IMG/VR virus record: IMGVR_UViG_3300017782_000119
Span: 1-30,784 of that record
Length of the DNA stretch: 30,784 nt
Direction: 5' to 3' (one strand)
Origin: a virus
The notes below the pieces were generated by a model. It had not been told where the DNA came from. It was given only the letters and a program-made list of their open reading frames with translations, and made no database searches. Of the stretch, positions 13,639-22,168 are shown one piece after another. Each line of letters starts with the position of its first letter. Position 1 is the stretch's first letter. Made by a program: the position numbers and the translations under genes.

Positions 13639-14657
13639 TATAGACTATTATATATTTCTATTAGTTGGGAGTTTTTGATTGTAGGAGAATCAATTGCTTG
13701 TAGTTGGTTTAGTACAATTTGATCTACGTTTTCAACTTGTATATCATTATTTGTATTCCAATCTGTAGCATGTTCTTCTTTCTTTGCTGGCATGAGTGCA
13801 ATCTCACGCAAGTCATACTGTTGTGCAAACGTTTCTTTAATATAGTTTGCTTCTTCATATGTAATACCTACATCAAGTGTTACCCTACAGTGTGTTTTAC
13901 TTGATAGTATTTTTTCAGGATTGTCAATAAGTTTACTTAAAGGTATTGTTCTATACTTTGGTGCATCTGGCCATTGTACAAATTCAGGTTGTCCTCCCCA
14001 TTCTAAAAACATAAGACCACGTTCATCGTCCCATGCATCTGAGTAATTGTGTGGGAAGGCATTGCCTGTGTAAATGACGTTGCCATCTTGCTGTCGTTTG
14101 TGGAAGTGTCCGGAAAATACAAATTCTGGTTTTCTGAGATCATCAGCTTTTAGCCCATGTCCTAGATCAGGCATTTGTACCATTGCGTTCATATAGAACG
14201 AGGGGAGTTCAAAATGGCCAAACATGTATCGACATTCCACATGTTTTAATTTTTTCCATTCATCATCAACTAACCACGGCACTATGGCAACGTCGTCTTT
14301 GACAAGTATATCATCTGTAACAACGTGAATATTATCATATTCATCTGCCATTGGAATACTATGGATCTCTCGCTTCTCACGATAATATAAATCGTGATTA
14401 CCCATAATCATATATACTTCGTCAAAACTTTCACTCAACCGACGTAAGTTACTTACTGTATAGTTGAGTGTAGATACATTGATTGTCGCCCTATGATGAT
14501 GCCAATCTCCCATGAATATACACTTACGTATACCACGTTCATGGGCCTGGTTAATCATCCATATAATAAAATCTTCACAGTCTTTGTTATGAAAGCGACT
14601 ATTATTCTTCATACCAAAGTGAATGTCTGTAAAGACCACTACTTTATCGAATAGCAA
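13638..14657 (-). CDS. gp47: Recombination endonuclease subunit, gp47-like (Mre11/SbcD nuclease)
   Basis: A 339-residue metallophosphoesterase, the nuclease partner of gp46. The five family motifs are present: DIHFG (11-15), GDWHHHR (50-56), GNHD (86-89), GHFE (147-150) and SGHFHK (182-187), which supply the two-metal site. The C-terminal third is the capping and gp46-binding region. Length equals the T4 protein. The start is a TTG with AAGGA about eight bases upstream, three bases after gp55; no in-frame ATG fits better. The stop overlaps the gp46 start. Confidence 0.95.
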   Translation of the reverse strand: MLFDKVVVFTDIHFGMKNNSRFHNKDCEDFIIWMINQAHERGIRKCIFMGDWHHHRATINVSTLNYTVSNLRRLSESFDEVYMIMGNHDLYYREKREIHSIPMADEYDNIHVVTDDILVKDDVAIVPWLVDDEWKKLKHVECRYMFGHFELPSFYMNAMVQMPDLGHGLKADDLRKPEFVFSGHFHKRQQDGNVIYTGNAFPHNYSDAWDDERGLMFLEWGGQPEFVQWPDAPKYRTIPLSKLIDNPEKILSSKTHCRVTLDVGITYEEANYIKETFAQQYDLREIALMPAKKEEHATDWNTNNDIQVENVDQIVLNQLQAIDSPTIKNSQLIEIYNSL

Positions 14658-14660
14658 ATC

Positions 14661-15497
14661 TTATTCCTTATTTGGGTTTGTGGCTTGCCTTGCTTCCCAC
14701 TCTGCATTAAATGTTCGTGTAAAACTAGGGTTAAGTCCTTCTTCTTCTAATAAGTCGTCTCTGATGTTTTGATTACGTTTTTCTAAATTGAGAACACGGG
14801 TAAAACTGTTATTAACAGCCGCCGTATAATATGCAAATGGGTTTTGACTCTTAGCTTCGTTAAATTGTAATCCAATTTGACTTAACTGAAGAATAGCCTG
14901 CCCACGCATCTCATCCACATACGTATATCCACGCCAGTTACCACGCATACTGTATCTATGGCATAGCATTAGATACATTTTTGCTAACTTATCGTTTGTC
15001 TTACCATGTGTAACACAGAAATGACCATCTGTCAAGTCTCCTTTCCAGTGGCTCCGTACTACTTCTTTCCAGTTATTACCAACAAGTGCATAATGCTTAA
15101 ATGGTGGGAAGTTTACCTTTGTATGGTGATCTGCCTCGGTTTTGGGTGTGTTCTTCCTATCTTCTCTAGGAATATGTTCATATGTATTGACTCTCATTAC
15201 AAGTTCTTTTTCAGTAATTGTATTAGGGTCAATAGCAAATTCAGCGGCTCTTGGTTTACGTTTTTTATCCCATAATCCCTTCTCCCACTGTAATACTGCT
15301 TCTTCATGTGCTAATTTTTGTAATCTTGATGCTCTATTCTGTTTTGCTTCTTCAATTCTATCGTTTGTTATTTCTTCAACATTATCTAATATTAAATCAT
15401 AAAAATAATAATTGTCATCATCACAGTAGCAATAGGTCATCTTAGACTTGTGTATTTCTAACAACATGTCTCTATTGTTTAGGTAATTTCTTGCCAT
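14661..15497 (-). CDS. gp55: Late-transcription sigma factor, gp55-like
   Basis: A 278-residue relative of T4 gp55, the small sigma that directs host RNA polymerase to TATAAATA late promoters. The conserved part is residues 185-245: RGYTYVDEMRGQAILQL, then FNEAKSQNPFAYYTAAVNNS, then RVLNLEKRNQNIRDDLL, which corresponds to the sigma region 2-like core. T4 gp55 is 185 residues; here there are about 130 extra N-terminal residues, including a Cys/Asp/Tyr-rich patch (YCYCDDDNYYFYD, 22-34) and a charged helix. The start has AAGGA six bases ahead. It is the first gene after a good host-type promoter, so it should be made before the late genes it switches on. Confidence 0.9.
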   Translation of the reverse strand: MARNYLNNRDMLLEIHKSKMTYCYCDDDNYYFYDLILDNVEEITNDRIEEAKQNRASRLQKLAHEEAVLQWEKGLWDKKRKPRAAEFAIDPNTITEKELVMRVNTYEHIPREDRKNTPKTEADHHTKVNFPPFKHYALVGNNWKEVVRSHWKGDLTDGHFCVTHGKTNDKLAKMYLMLCHRYSMRGNWRGYTYVDEMRGQAILQLSQIGLQFNEAKSQNPFAYYTAAVNNSFTRVLNLEKRNQNIRDDLLEEEGLNPSFTRTFNAEWEARQATNPNKE

Positions 15498-15523
15498 TGC
15501 TATTCCTTATCTGTACACCTTAC

Positions 15524-15552
15524 ATTGTATACGCTAAGTTATTGATTGTCAA
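15524..15552 (-). promoter_or_regulatory. Sigma70-type promoter for gp55-gp47-gp46
   Basis: On the minus strand TTGACA (15547-15552) and TACAAT (15524-15529) are separated by exactly 17 bases, a near-consensus host promoter. It lies about 27 bases before the gp55 ATG. No other pair of this quality was noticed in the window, so the recombination/sigma operon is probably read by unmodified host polymerase. Confidence 0.8.
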
Positions 15553-15566
15553 GCACTTTTCTTGAG

Positions 15567-15574
15567 TATAAATA
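15567..15574 (+). promoter_or_regulatory. T4-type late promoter (TATAAATA)
   Basis: GTATAAATAC contains a perfect TATAAATA. It is 17 bases before the nucleotidyltransferase ATG, with AGGAG (15581-15585) in the short leader. It reads right, back to back with the gp55 promoter, and should drive the whole 15592-23332 operon. Confidence 0.85.
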
Positions 15575-15591
15575 CAATATAGGAGAACGAA

Positions 15592-16200
15592 ATGCGATAT
15601 TCCGATTTATTAACCGAAGCAACCACAAATCGTGTCACTGTTTTTTATGGTGGTAGATTTCAACCCATGCATAAAGGACATTTTGCATTATACCAGAGTT
15701 TAGCACAACGCTTTGGTGCTGACAATGTATTTATCGCCTCCACTTTTGGGCAAAAGCAACAGGCTATGCATAAGTCTGGTGACTTTACTACTGATCCTTT
15801 TACGTTTGAAGAAAAGGCAAGTATTGCAAATGAAATGTTTGGTATTCCAACTGACAAGTTTGTAAACACACTACCTTATAGACCTGAACAGGTAAAAGTA
15901 GGGAGAAGTGATTCAGAATATGCATTAGTACTTGCATTTAGTGAAAAAGACGCAGGACGTCTTAAATCTGGAGGTGTACTTGCACCATTACCAGATGACA
16001 CAAGCAAATTACAGACACCAGATGAGAATCGTGTATACTTTGTAACAATGCCAGTAAATGAAGGTGGCATGAGTGCAACAGATTTTCGTCAAACAATGGC
16101 AAGTGAAAAACCTGAAGCAGAAAAGAAAAAAGTGTTCCAAGCGTTTTTTGGTCAAATGAATGAACGTGTATTTAAGTTTATTGAAAATAGGTTAACATAA
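15592..16200 (+). CDS. Cytidylyltransferase-like nucleotidyltransferase
   Basis: A 202-residue protein of the HxGH nucleotidyltransferase superfamily (NadM/CoaD-like). FYGGRFQPMHKGH (18-30) contains the nucleotide-binding His27-Lys-Gly-His30, and MSATDFRQTM (160-169) is the usual C-terminal SxTxxR motif. Such enzymes transfer a nucleotide to NMN, phosphopantetheine or similar; the substrate cannot be told here. The first nine residues MRYSDLLTE then Ala fit the gp21 cleavage rule (L/I-x-Glu) and resemble T4 capsid-targeting sequences, so the enzyme may be packed in the head and injected; this is inference. It is the first gene after a perfect late promoter, unusual for a metabolic enzyme. AGGAG lies six bases before the ATG. 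Confidence 0.85.
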   Translation: MRYSDLLTEATTNRVTVFYGGRFQPMHKGHFALYQSLAQRFGADNVFIASTFGQKQQAMHKSGDFTTDPFTFEEKASIANEMFGIPTDKFVNTLPYRPEQVKVGRSDSEYALVLAFSEKDAGRLKSGGVLAPLPDDTSKLQTPDENRVYFVTMPVNEGGMSATDFRQTMASEKPEAEKKKVFQAFFGQMNERVFKFIENRLT

Positions 16201-18092
16201 TGGCAGATACATATCCTCAGGGTAAAACCACCGTAACTAAGAAAAAGGTAGTAGGTACTATTTCAGGCCTTAACATGTACACTGTTAAGAAAGAAGATCC
16301 TGCGTACCGTGATATAAAAGCCAAATTAGTTGCTAAAAGATTAAAACGTTCAGGTATTGATGTACGTACAAAAGATAATCCTGATGGCAGAATGATTCCA
16401 ACAGGATATACAACACGAGGCGATATTCGTCTAGTAGATTCCCAAAACACATCACCTGACTATCCTGACGGTAAGCCATATGATTATCCAAAAAGCCGTA
16501 GTATTCCTGGACACAGTTATCTTAAAAGAAGGCGTGATGAAGGCTATATTGACACTGTTGCCACAGGTAGATATAGATCCGGAATCATCGAAGGAACAAT
16601 TGAACCTGTTGAATCAGCCAAAGGATCTACCTATAATGTAGAGAAAAAAGAAGTTTCAGTAGAAGTAGAGGTAAAGAATACAGGTGCCGCAAAAACTGAC
16701 CAACGTGGCGGACAAGGCACAAGTGATGATAATAAGGATGCTATAGCCGCCGCAGAAGAAGAAAATGCTATAGCAAGTGGAAGTTCACTTGATGGTTCAG
16801 GTGGAGCACACATACCTTCTGGAGGAATTACTCCAAGACAACAGGACGCACTTTCTGGTAGAGGAGAATTTGCTCCTGACTCAGAATTTGAAGCACCACC
16901 AGGCTCACAGTACGAATCGCAAATCGATGTAGAAAAGGATCCGAATAGAGCACCAGTATTGGTGTTTAATGAACTTGATGAGGCGGGCCAAAGAATACCT
17001 AATACAGGTGGCATTAAATATCTCACAAAAGAAGAGGCGATAAAATTAAATGAAGAAGGTTTAATTAAAGACAGTTTACTTGAAGATCATATAAAAATAA
17101 TTGATGCTCAGAACAAACTAGCTGATAAAGGTGAGTTTCCATTTGATAGAGAGAAATATATTATTACACCTGATGGTAAATTAATACCTAAGAACAATGT
17201 ATCTAAAGATGCAGATGGTAATTATAGAGATATTACAACTGGCAGTGCATTCACAGGATTCGATGGTGAAAATGTCACTAAAGAAGAAGTAACAAATCAA
17301 CCAAGAGGACCAAGAGTAAAACAAAGTATTGCTGGTGTACCTGGAGAACATAAAGTTAGACTATATACAAAAAATCCTTCATGGTTAGAAAAAACATTAG
17401 AAACATTAAAAAAGACTGGCAACGGAATTGTATTTCCATATACGCCAACAATAAACGTCAATCATAGTGCAAACTATGGAACATATGATATTAATCAAAG
17501 CGTTGAACAACCACACTTTTATAGTATGACTCCTAATGTGTCACTTCAGCTGACTGCTGTATTCACAGCAAACACTCTAACAGAAGCAGAGTATATGCTT
17601 GCATGTATGCATTTTTTACGCACAGCAACTAAGAGCGATTTCGGGGCATATAACAATGGACTTAGAAGAACTGATGCAGGCACACCGCCTCCCGTTCTAG
17701 TTTTTAATGGTTATGGAACAGAAATGTTTAACAATATTCCTGTAATTGTTAGAAGTGTAAACTTTACTTTACCTGAAGATGTAGATTACGTTTCAATACA
17801 AACACAAGCGGCACAATTTTTGGAAGGTGGATTTGTAGACGTAACTAACCTAGATGCAAATGGTAATAATATACAAAATGAATTACAAACTCAGGATAAT
17901 GCCGGTGGCGATATAACTGAATCTTTTGAAAAACAACCAGACGTTAATATTCCAGCTGAGTCATCAACAGTACCAACAAGTATATTGTTTAGTATTGACC
18001 TTGCACCACAGCATCCACCTGGCCAGTTACGTGACGAGTGGAACTTTAAAGACTATGCGTCAGGAGACTTATTGAGGAAAGGTTATATCTAA
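16200..18092 (+). CDS. Baseplate tail tube initiator/cap-like protein (gp48/gp54 type)
   Basis: A 630-residue structural protein. Residues 1-380 are polar, rich in Gly, Asp, Glu and Lys and probably extended. From about residue 405 there is a compact region, with VFPYTPTINVNHSANYGTYD, then NVSLQLTAVFTANTLTEAEY, then MHFLRTATKSDFG and a final VIVRSVNFTLPEDVDYV, which resembles the tube-like fold of myovirus tail tube initiators such as T4 gp48 and gp54. Both T4 proteins are much shorter (about 320-365 residues). It sits just before gp53 and the hub genes, as expected. Which of gp48 or gp54 it replaces is unclear, and I have no alignment. It starts on TAATG with the nucleotidyltransferase. Confidence 0.5.
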   Translation: MADTYPQGKTTVTKKKVVGTISGLNMYTVKKEDPAYRDIKAKLVAKRLKRSGIDVRTKDNPDGRMIPTGYTTRGDIRLVDSQNTSPDYPDGKPYDYPKSRSIPGHSYLKRRRDEGYIDTVATGRYRSGIIEGTIEPVESAKGSTYNVEKKEVSVEVEVKNTGAAKTDQRGGQGTSDDNKDAIAAAEEENAIASGSSLDGSGGAHIPSGGITPRQQDALSGRGEFAPDSEFEAPPGSQYESQIDVEKDPNRAPVLVFNELDEAGQRIPNTGGIKYLTKEEAIKLNEEGLIKDSLLEDHIKIIDAQNKLADKGEFPFDREKYIITPDGKLIPKNNVSKDADGNYRDITTGSAFTGFDGENVTKEEVTNQPRGPRVKQSIAGVPGEHKVRLYTKNPSWLEKTLETLKKTGNGIVFPYTPTINVNHSANYGTYDINQSVEQPHFYSMTPNVSLQLTAVFTANTLTEAEYMLACMHFLRTATKSDFGAYNNGLRRTDAGTPPPVLVFNGYGTEMFNNIPVIVRSVNFTLPEDVDYVSIQTQAAQFLEGGFVDVTNLDANGNNIQNELQTQDNAGGDITESFEKQPDVNIPAESSTVPTSILFSIDLAPQHPPGQLRDEWNFKDYASGDLLRKGYI

Positions 18093-18379
18093 TGACAACA
18101 ATTTATAGACCTGATAGTAATTTCAGAAATAACAGAATTGTTAATGGTAAATATCTCAGTATAACAGATGAACTTGTTTCTAACAAAGCAGATGTAGTTA
18201 CAAGCCCTCTGATTGTTGAAGCAAAATACGACCAAAGACCAGATGTTCTAGCAAACGATCTTTATGGAAATTCAAGACTTTGGTGGGTGTTTGCAGAATT
18301 TAATCAAGACAAATTAGTTGATCCTATCCTAGATCTAAAAGCAGGTATGGAACTTCAAGTTCCAGAAAAATTCTCATAA
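18092..18379 (+). CDS. gp53: Baseplate wedge protein, gp53-like
   Basis: A 95-residue protein with the gp53/LysM-like signature: an acidic N-terminus, then RPDVLANDLYGNSRLWWVFA (about 49-68), FNQDKLVDPI and the closing LKAGMELQVP. gp53 joins baseplate wedges into the hexagonal ring in T4. T4 gp53 is 196 residues, so this is a minimal version. It is joined by TAATG at both ends to its neighbours in the baseplate operon. Confidence 0.8.
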   Translation: MTTIYRPDSNFRNNRIVNGKYLSITDELVSNKADVVTSPLIVEAKYDQRPDVLANDLYGNSRLWWVFAEFNQDKLVDPILDLKAGMELQVPEKFS

Positions 18380-20226
18380 TGTACAAAACAAATATAAATG
18401 GAAATTGGAACAGTAGTGTTAACCTTGCTGGATATAAACTTACGTTATATCTTGTTAAGAAACCATTGTGGAATTCACCAGATGCTCTTGCTAACGATAG
18501 TGGATCTATCCAAAAAGGTGATGCAATTATTATTGCAGAGACTGGTGCAACTACAGTTTTTAGTATAGACAATGTAAACCTAACAACATTTATTAGAGGT
18601 GGACAAAAGAACGTAGATGCATCTACGGGTGTTGTACAGTTTCAATTACAAGAAGTATTAGGATTTAATTTTCTTGATAAAATTTTAGCAGTATCATCTA
18701 TATTTGGATTTTCTACAATAGCAAGTGCAAATTATGTATTAAAGGTAGAGTTTGTAGGTAGAGATCCTGAAACTGATTTACGTGTGCAGTATCCTAATAT
18801 TTTCCTTTATAGTTTAGTATTTCAGGAGATACAAGCAAGTGTTTCTGAATCAGGAACAACATATGATATAATTGCACTTAACAATCAACGTATGGCAAAA
18901 TATCAATCAAGTGTTTATACAAATGTTGAAATTCAAGATTTCACTACCGTTGCAGATTTTATTAAAGCAACAGAACGTGCATGTAACAAATATGAAGAAG
19001 ACATGAGCAAGCAGGATCAAGGTAATCCACAGCCAAGAAAGCATTGGAAAATTAAATTAGCACCTGAACTTGCTGGTATTGAACGAGAAGCCGTAACTGC
19101 TGACACTCGTGTTGATCATGGATTGAGAGTAGCGGCTGGTATGGCCCGCTCATCAGTAGCATCAATAAACTTAGCAGAGAGTCCAATGCAAGGTACAGGT
19201 GATACTGGTACTGCTACAAAAATGACACAAAATGAAAAAGGTACTCGTGATGCTATTATAAATCAAAACACAAACGTTGCTGATTATTTAGAAGTTATGA
19301 TTACACGAAACAGTCCAGTGTTTAATCAGTATTCAGCAAAACAGAAAAAATTAATTGGACAGGTACCAATAATTAGAGCAAGTACAGAAGTAAAACAACT
19401 TGACAAGAATGATCCTAGAACTAACACTCCAGAAGTTGAGATTACAATTACAGTAGGTTTATTCAGAGATTCAACACACCCTGATGTAGACGCAAAGAAA
19501 CAAGAAGAACACATTACAAATAAACAAAAACAGCAGACTTATGCTTCAGCAATATCTGAGAGTATTGTTAAAAAATACTTTTGGTTATACTCAGGACAAA
19601 ATACTGAAGTCATGGGTTTTGATCTAAATGTAAATAACACATTTTTTATTGCACAAGATCCTAACCAAGGACAAAATTATCCTGAAACAAGTCAAATGAA
19701 AGTGCCTAGTCAACCACTTCGTGCAACAACTATTGCACCTGGACAACGTGCATTCCTAAGTCAAATAGAAGTAGATCGTATTCCTATTGAACGTGTACAG
19801 TATGGTGTTGAAGCAACAGGTAGTAAAGCACAGAATACAAATGAAGAAACTGGTACTGCATTAGATGCGATGCATGATAGAAATATGGCAAGGCGTGAAG
19901 AAGACTTCTTAAATATGACATTAGAAATTAAAGGTGATCCATTCTGGATGGGTACAGGTACTACTATCTCAGGTACTGAAGTACAACTCCAGGACTTACA
20001 AAACTCTACAATCTATATTGCCTTTCTAACTTATAGACCAGAAGAAAGTGTTGCATATACAGAAAATCAAAGAAGAGGTGGGTTGGATACTGCGGCAAGT
20101 GGAATATATGAAGTTTTTAAAGCAGATCAAAAATTAGCAGGCGGACAGTTTACACAGACGTTATCATGTATTAGGAATAGAAACTTTAGTACATACCTAA
20201 TGCAAAATGAACTGGAGAATTTATAA
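18379..20226 (+). CDS. Baseplate hub protein (probable gp27 equivalent)
   Basis: A 615-residue structural protein directly before the gp5-like spike gene, where a hub ring protein is expected. The N-terminal 200 residues are beta-rich, including VLKVEFVGRDPETD and NIFLYSLVFQEIQASVSESGT, which fit the repeated tube-like domains of hub proteins (T4 gp27, gpD). A helical segment follows (VADFIKATERACNKYEEDM), and the C-terminal part contains PGQRAFLSQIEVDRIPIERV and a polar end. T4 gp27 is 391 residues. The call is from position, size and predicted strand pattern, not from a diagnostic motif. Confidence 0.5.
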   Translation: MYKTNINGNWNSSVNLAGYKLTLYLVKKPLWNSPDALANDSGSIQKGDAIIIAETGATTVFSIDNVNLTTFIRGGQKNVDASTGVVQFQLQEVLGFNFLDKILAVSSIFGFSTIASANYVLKVEFVGRDPETDLRVQYPNIFLYSLVFQEIQASVSESGTTYDIIALNNQRMAKYQSSVYTNVEIQDFTTVADFIKATERACNKYEEDMSKQDQGNPQPRKHWKIKLAPELAGIEREAVTADTRVDHGLRVAAGMARSSVASINLAESPMQGTGDTGTATKMTQNEKGTRDAIINQNTNVADYLEVMITRNSPVFNQYSAKQKKLIGQVPIIRASTEVKQLDKNDPRTNTPEVEITITVGLFRDSTHPDVDAKKQEEHITNKQKQQTYASAISESIVKKYFWLYSGQNTEVMGFDLNVNNTFFIAQDPNQGQNYPETSQMKVPSQPLRATTIAPGQRAFLSQIEVDRIPIERVQYGVEATGSKAQNTNEETGTALDAMHDRNMARREEDFLNMTLEIKGDPFWMGTGTTISGTEVQLQDLQNSTIYIAFLTYRPEESVAYTENQRRGGLDTAASGIYEVFKADQKLAGGQFTQTLSCIRNRNFSTYLMQNELENL

Positions 20227-21443
20227 TGGCATATCAAAGTACAAATAGTAGAACACCTGAGAAAGTTAAACAGGGTGGACTTGGTGGAGTTAATCTTCTA
20301 AACGGTGTATATGTTGGCACAGTAGTTGCCAATGATGATTCAATTTACACTGGTAGAATTAAAGTACACTTTCCTGAATTTGGTTCAGGTGGTGCGCCAT
20401 ACCATGTTTTATTAGTTACACCATTTGGAGGTTACACAAGTCCTAAAGAAGCAAGTGGTGATCCAACACAGTATGGTGCAGATGAGTCAGTAGAGGGTGG
20501 TGCTCCAAAAAGTTACGGCATGTGGCCACAACCACCGGCTATAGGTACAGAAGTTATATGTGCATTTACATCAAGACATAATGTTGGATACCTCTTAGGA
20601 AGTGCTATAGGTATTGATAGAAACCATATGATGGGCGGTAAAGCAAGTGCATTAAACTATGCACAACAAGGCACCATTTTACCAGTATCTGAAAAAAATC
20701 CTTATGATCAAAACGATCCAGATACTAAACCAGCTGATCCAACAGGAAGCCAAAAACTAATTGATCAAGGATTAGAAAACGACTTTGTACGTGGACATAG
20801 TATGAGCAGTGCAAGACGTGAGTCACCTAGTAGAGTTTTCGGACTTACAACATCTGATGGCCATGTTATTTCAATGGACGATGGTGATGCAGAAGGTAAT
20901 AGTAAAAATATTAGAATACGCACCAGAGGCGGAGCCCAAGTATTAATGGATGATGCAACACAAATTGTATTCATTACAAATCATAATGGTAATGCATATA
21001 TTGAAATGGACGCTGATGGTAGAATAGATGTATATAGTCAAAAAGATATAAGTTATCATGCTGAAGGTGATTTTAATCTTCATGCTAAAGGTAATATTAA
21101 CATGCAGGCAGACAACGGTGTACAAATTAAAAGTATTGGTGCAGACGGAATTAAAGTTGAAGCAACTGCTGGCGACTATGATTTATTTGCCGCTAAAGAT
21201 TTTAAATTTGAAGCAGGACAAAATGGAAATATGATTGCGGCCGGTAACTATAAAGAACAGGCAGGACGTATTGATATGAATGGTCCTGCACCAACACCAG
21301 CAACTAAAATTGAAATGAATCAATTAGTTGAAAACACAAATGTACTTGAAAGTGCAGGTACTAGAGTGCCAGAGCACCATCCGTGGAAAGGTGCTACAGG
21401 AGTACAAGAGAAATTTAATGTTGCAAAAGGTAATACAAACTAA
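20226..21443 (+). CDS. gp5: Baseplate hub spike, gp5-like, without lysozyme domain
   Basis: A 405-residue spike protein. Residues 25-130 form the OB-fold (GVYVGTVVANDDSIYTGRIK, HFPEFG, then PPAIGTEVICAF and GYLLGSAIG), followed by a linker. Residues 200-350 contain repeats such as IEMDADGRIDVYSQ, ISYHAEGDFNLHAKGNINMQ and YDLFAAKDFKFEAG, typical of the triple beta-helix needle. T4 gp5 (575 residues) has a lysozyme domain between these parts; here it is absent, and a lysozyme-like protein is encoded by the next gene. The start overlaps the hub gene (TAATG). Confidence 0.85.
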   Translation: MAYQSTNSRTPEKVKQGGLGGVNLLNGVYVGTVVANDDSIYTGRIKVHFPEFGSGGAPYHVLLVTPFGGYTSPKEASGDPTQYGADESVEGGAPKSYGMWPQPPAIGTEVICAFTSRHNVGYLLGSAIGIDRNHMMGGKASALNYAQQGTILPVSEKNPYDQNDPDTKPADPTGSQKLIDQGLENDFVRGHSMSSARRESPSRVFGLTTSDGHVISMDDGDAEGNSKNIRIRTRGGAQVLMDDATQIVFITNHNGNAYIEMDADGRIDVYSQKDISYHAEGDFNLHAKGNINMQADNGVQIKSIGADGIKVEATAGDYDLFAAKDFKFEAGQNGNMIAAGNYKEQAGRIDMNGPAPTPATKIEMNQLVENTNVLESAGTRVPEHHPWKGATGVQEKFNVAKGNTN

Positions 21444-22168
21444 TGGAATTTAAACTCTCTTCAATACTTACAGAACAGGATCTAATAGAATTTGACTTAT
21501 ACACAAAAAAGTCTGAGTCAATGGTTGATGATCTTAAGGATTTAAAAAACCTTGAAGCAAGTTCACAACTTATTAATTTTTTAATCCGAGAACAGGAATG
21601 GCAAGGATATCAATATGGCAGTGGACTTGTAATTGGATATGGTACATCAGAAAAAATTAATGATATTGGACTTACAGAATCTGAAGCGTTTAGTTTTTGG
21701 ATAGATAAATTTAAGTTCACAGAAAGAAAATTTAAAGGTATACTTGGAAACATTTCTCAGTTGACACAGACACAATATGATGCTATGCTTAGTTTATATT
21801 ATCACACTGGAGATATTTTTAGTGTAGGAACAGCATCACGCAAGTTTCAAATACAACAATACATTGAAACAAGACAATGGCAATGGTATGCTTCTGCACT
21901 AATATTAAGTGGCTTTCAACGCAACATTAGGCAGGGTGAAGCCAAGATAATGATGCTTGGTGATTACGGTAGAAATAAAGATAGAAGTATAATTAAGGCT
22001 GAGGGTATTCAAAAGATAAGACAATTATATCCTAACAGATTTATAAACGACATAGCAAAAGAACAAGCAGAGTATGTTTACTATGCAGAAACCAAAAGGT
22101 TTCTGCCCAAAATGACACAAACAAGAATGAGGCGTATAGTGGCACTATACCAGGAGAACAATGCCTAA
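21443..22168 (+). CDS. GH24-like lysozyme (separate from gp5), active site altered
   Basis: A 241-residue protein with a GH24 (T4 lysozyme) core. INFLIREQEWQGYQYG (45-59) with Glu50 or Glu52 as the catalytic acid candidate, GLVIGYG (61-67), GLTESEAFSFW (76-86), LTQTQYDAMLSLYYHTG (107-123) and GFQRNIRQGEAKIMM (157-171) are all in order. The Asp between Glu and TIG-YG is missing, and the usual Thr before IGYG is Val63, so it may be weak, use another mechanism or be structural. The N-terminus (FKLSSILTE then Gln) fits a gp21 cleavage site. It lies between gp5 and the methyltransferase, overlapping the latter by 8 bases. It probably acts on peptidoglycan during entry rather than lysis. Confidence 0.75.
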   Translation: MEFKLSSILTEQDLIEFDLYTKKSESMVDDLKDLKNLEASSQLINFLIREQEWQGYQYGSGLVIGYGTSEKINDIGLTESEAFSFWIDKFKFTERKFKGILGNISQLTQTQYDAMLSLYYHTGDIFSVGTASRKFQIQQYIETRQWQWYASALILSGFQRNIRQGEAKIMMLGDYGRNKDRSIIKAEGIQKIRQLYPNRFINDIAKEQAEYVYYAETKRFLPKMTQTRMRRIVALYQENNA

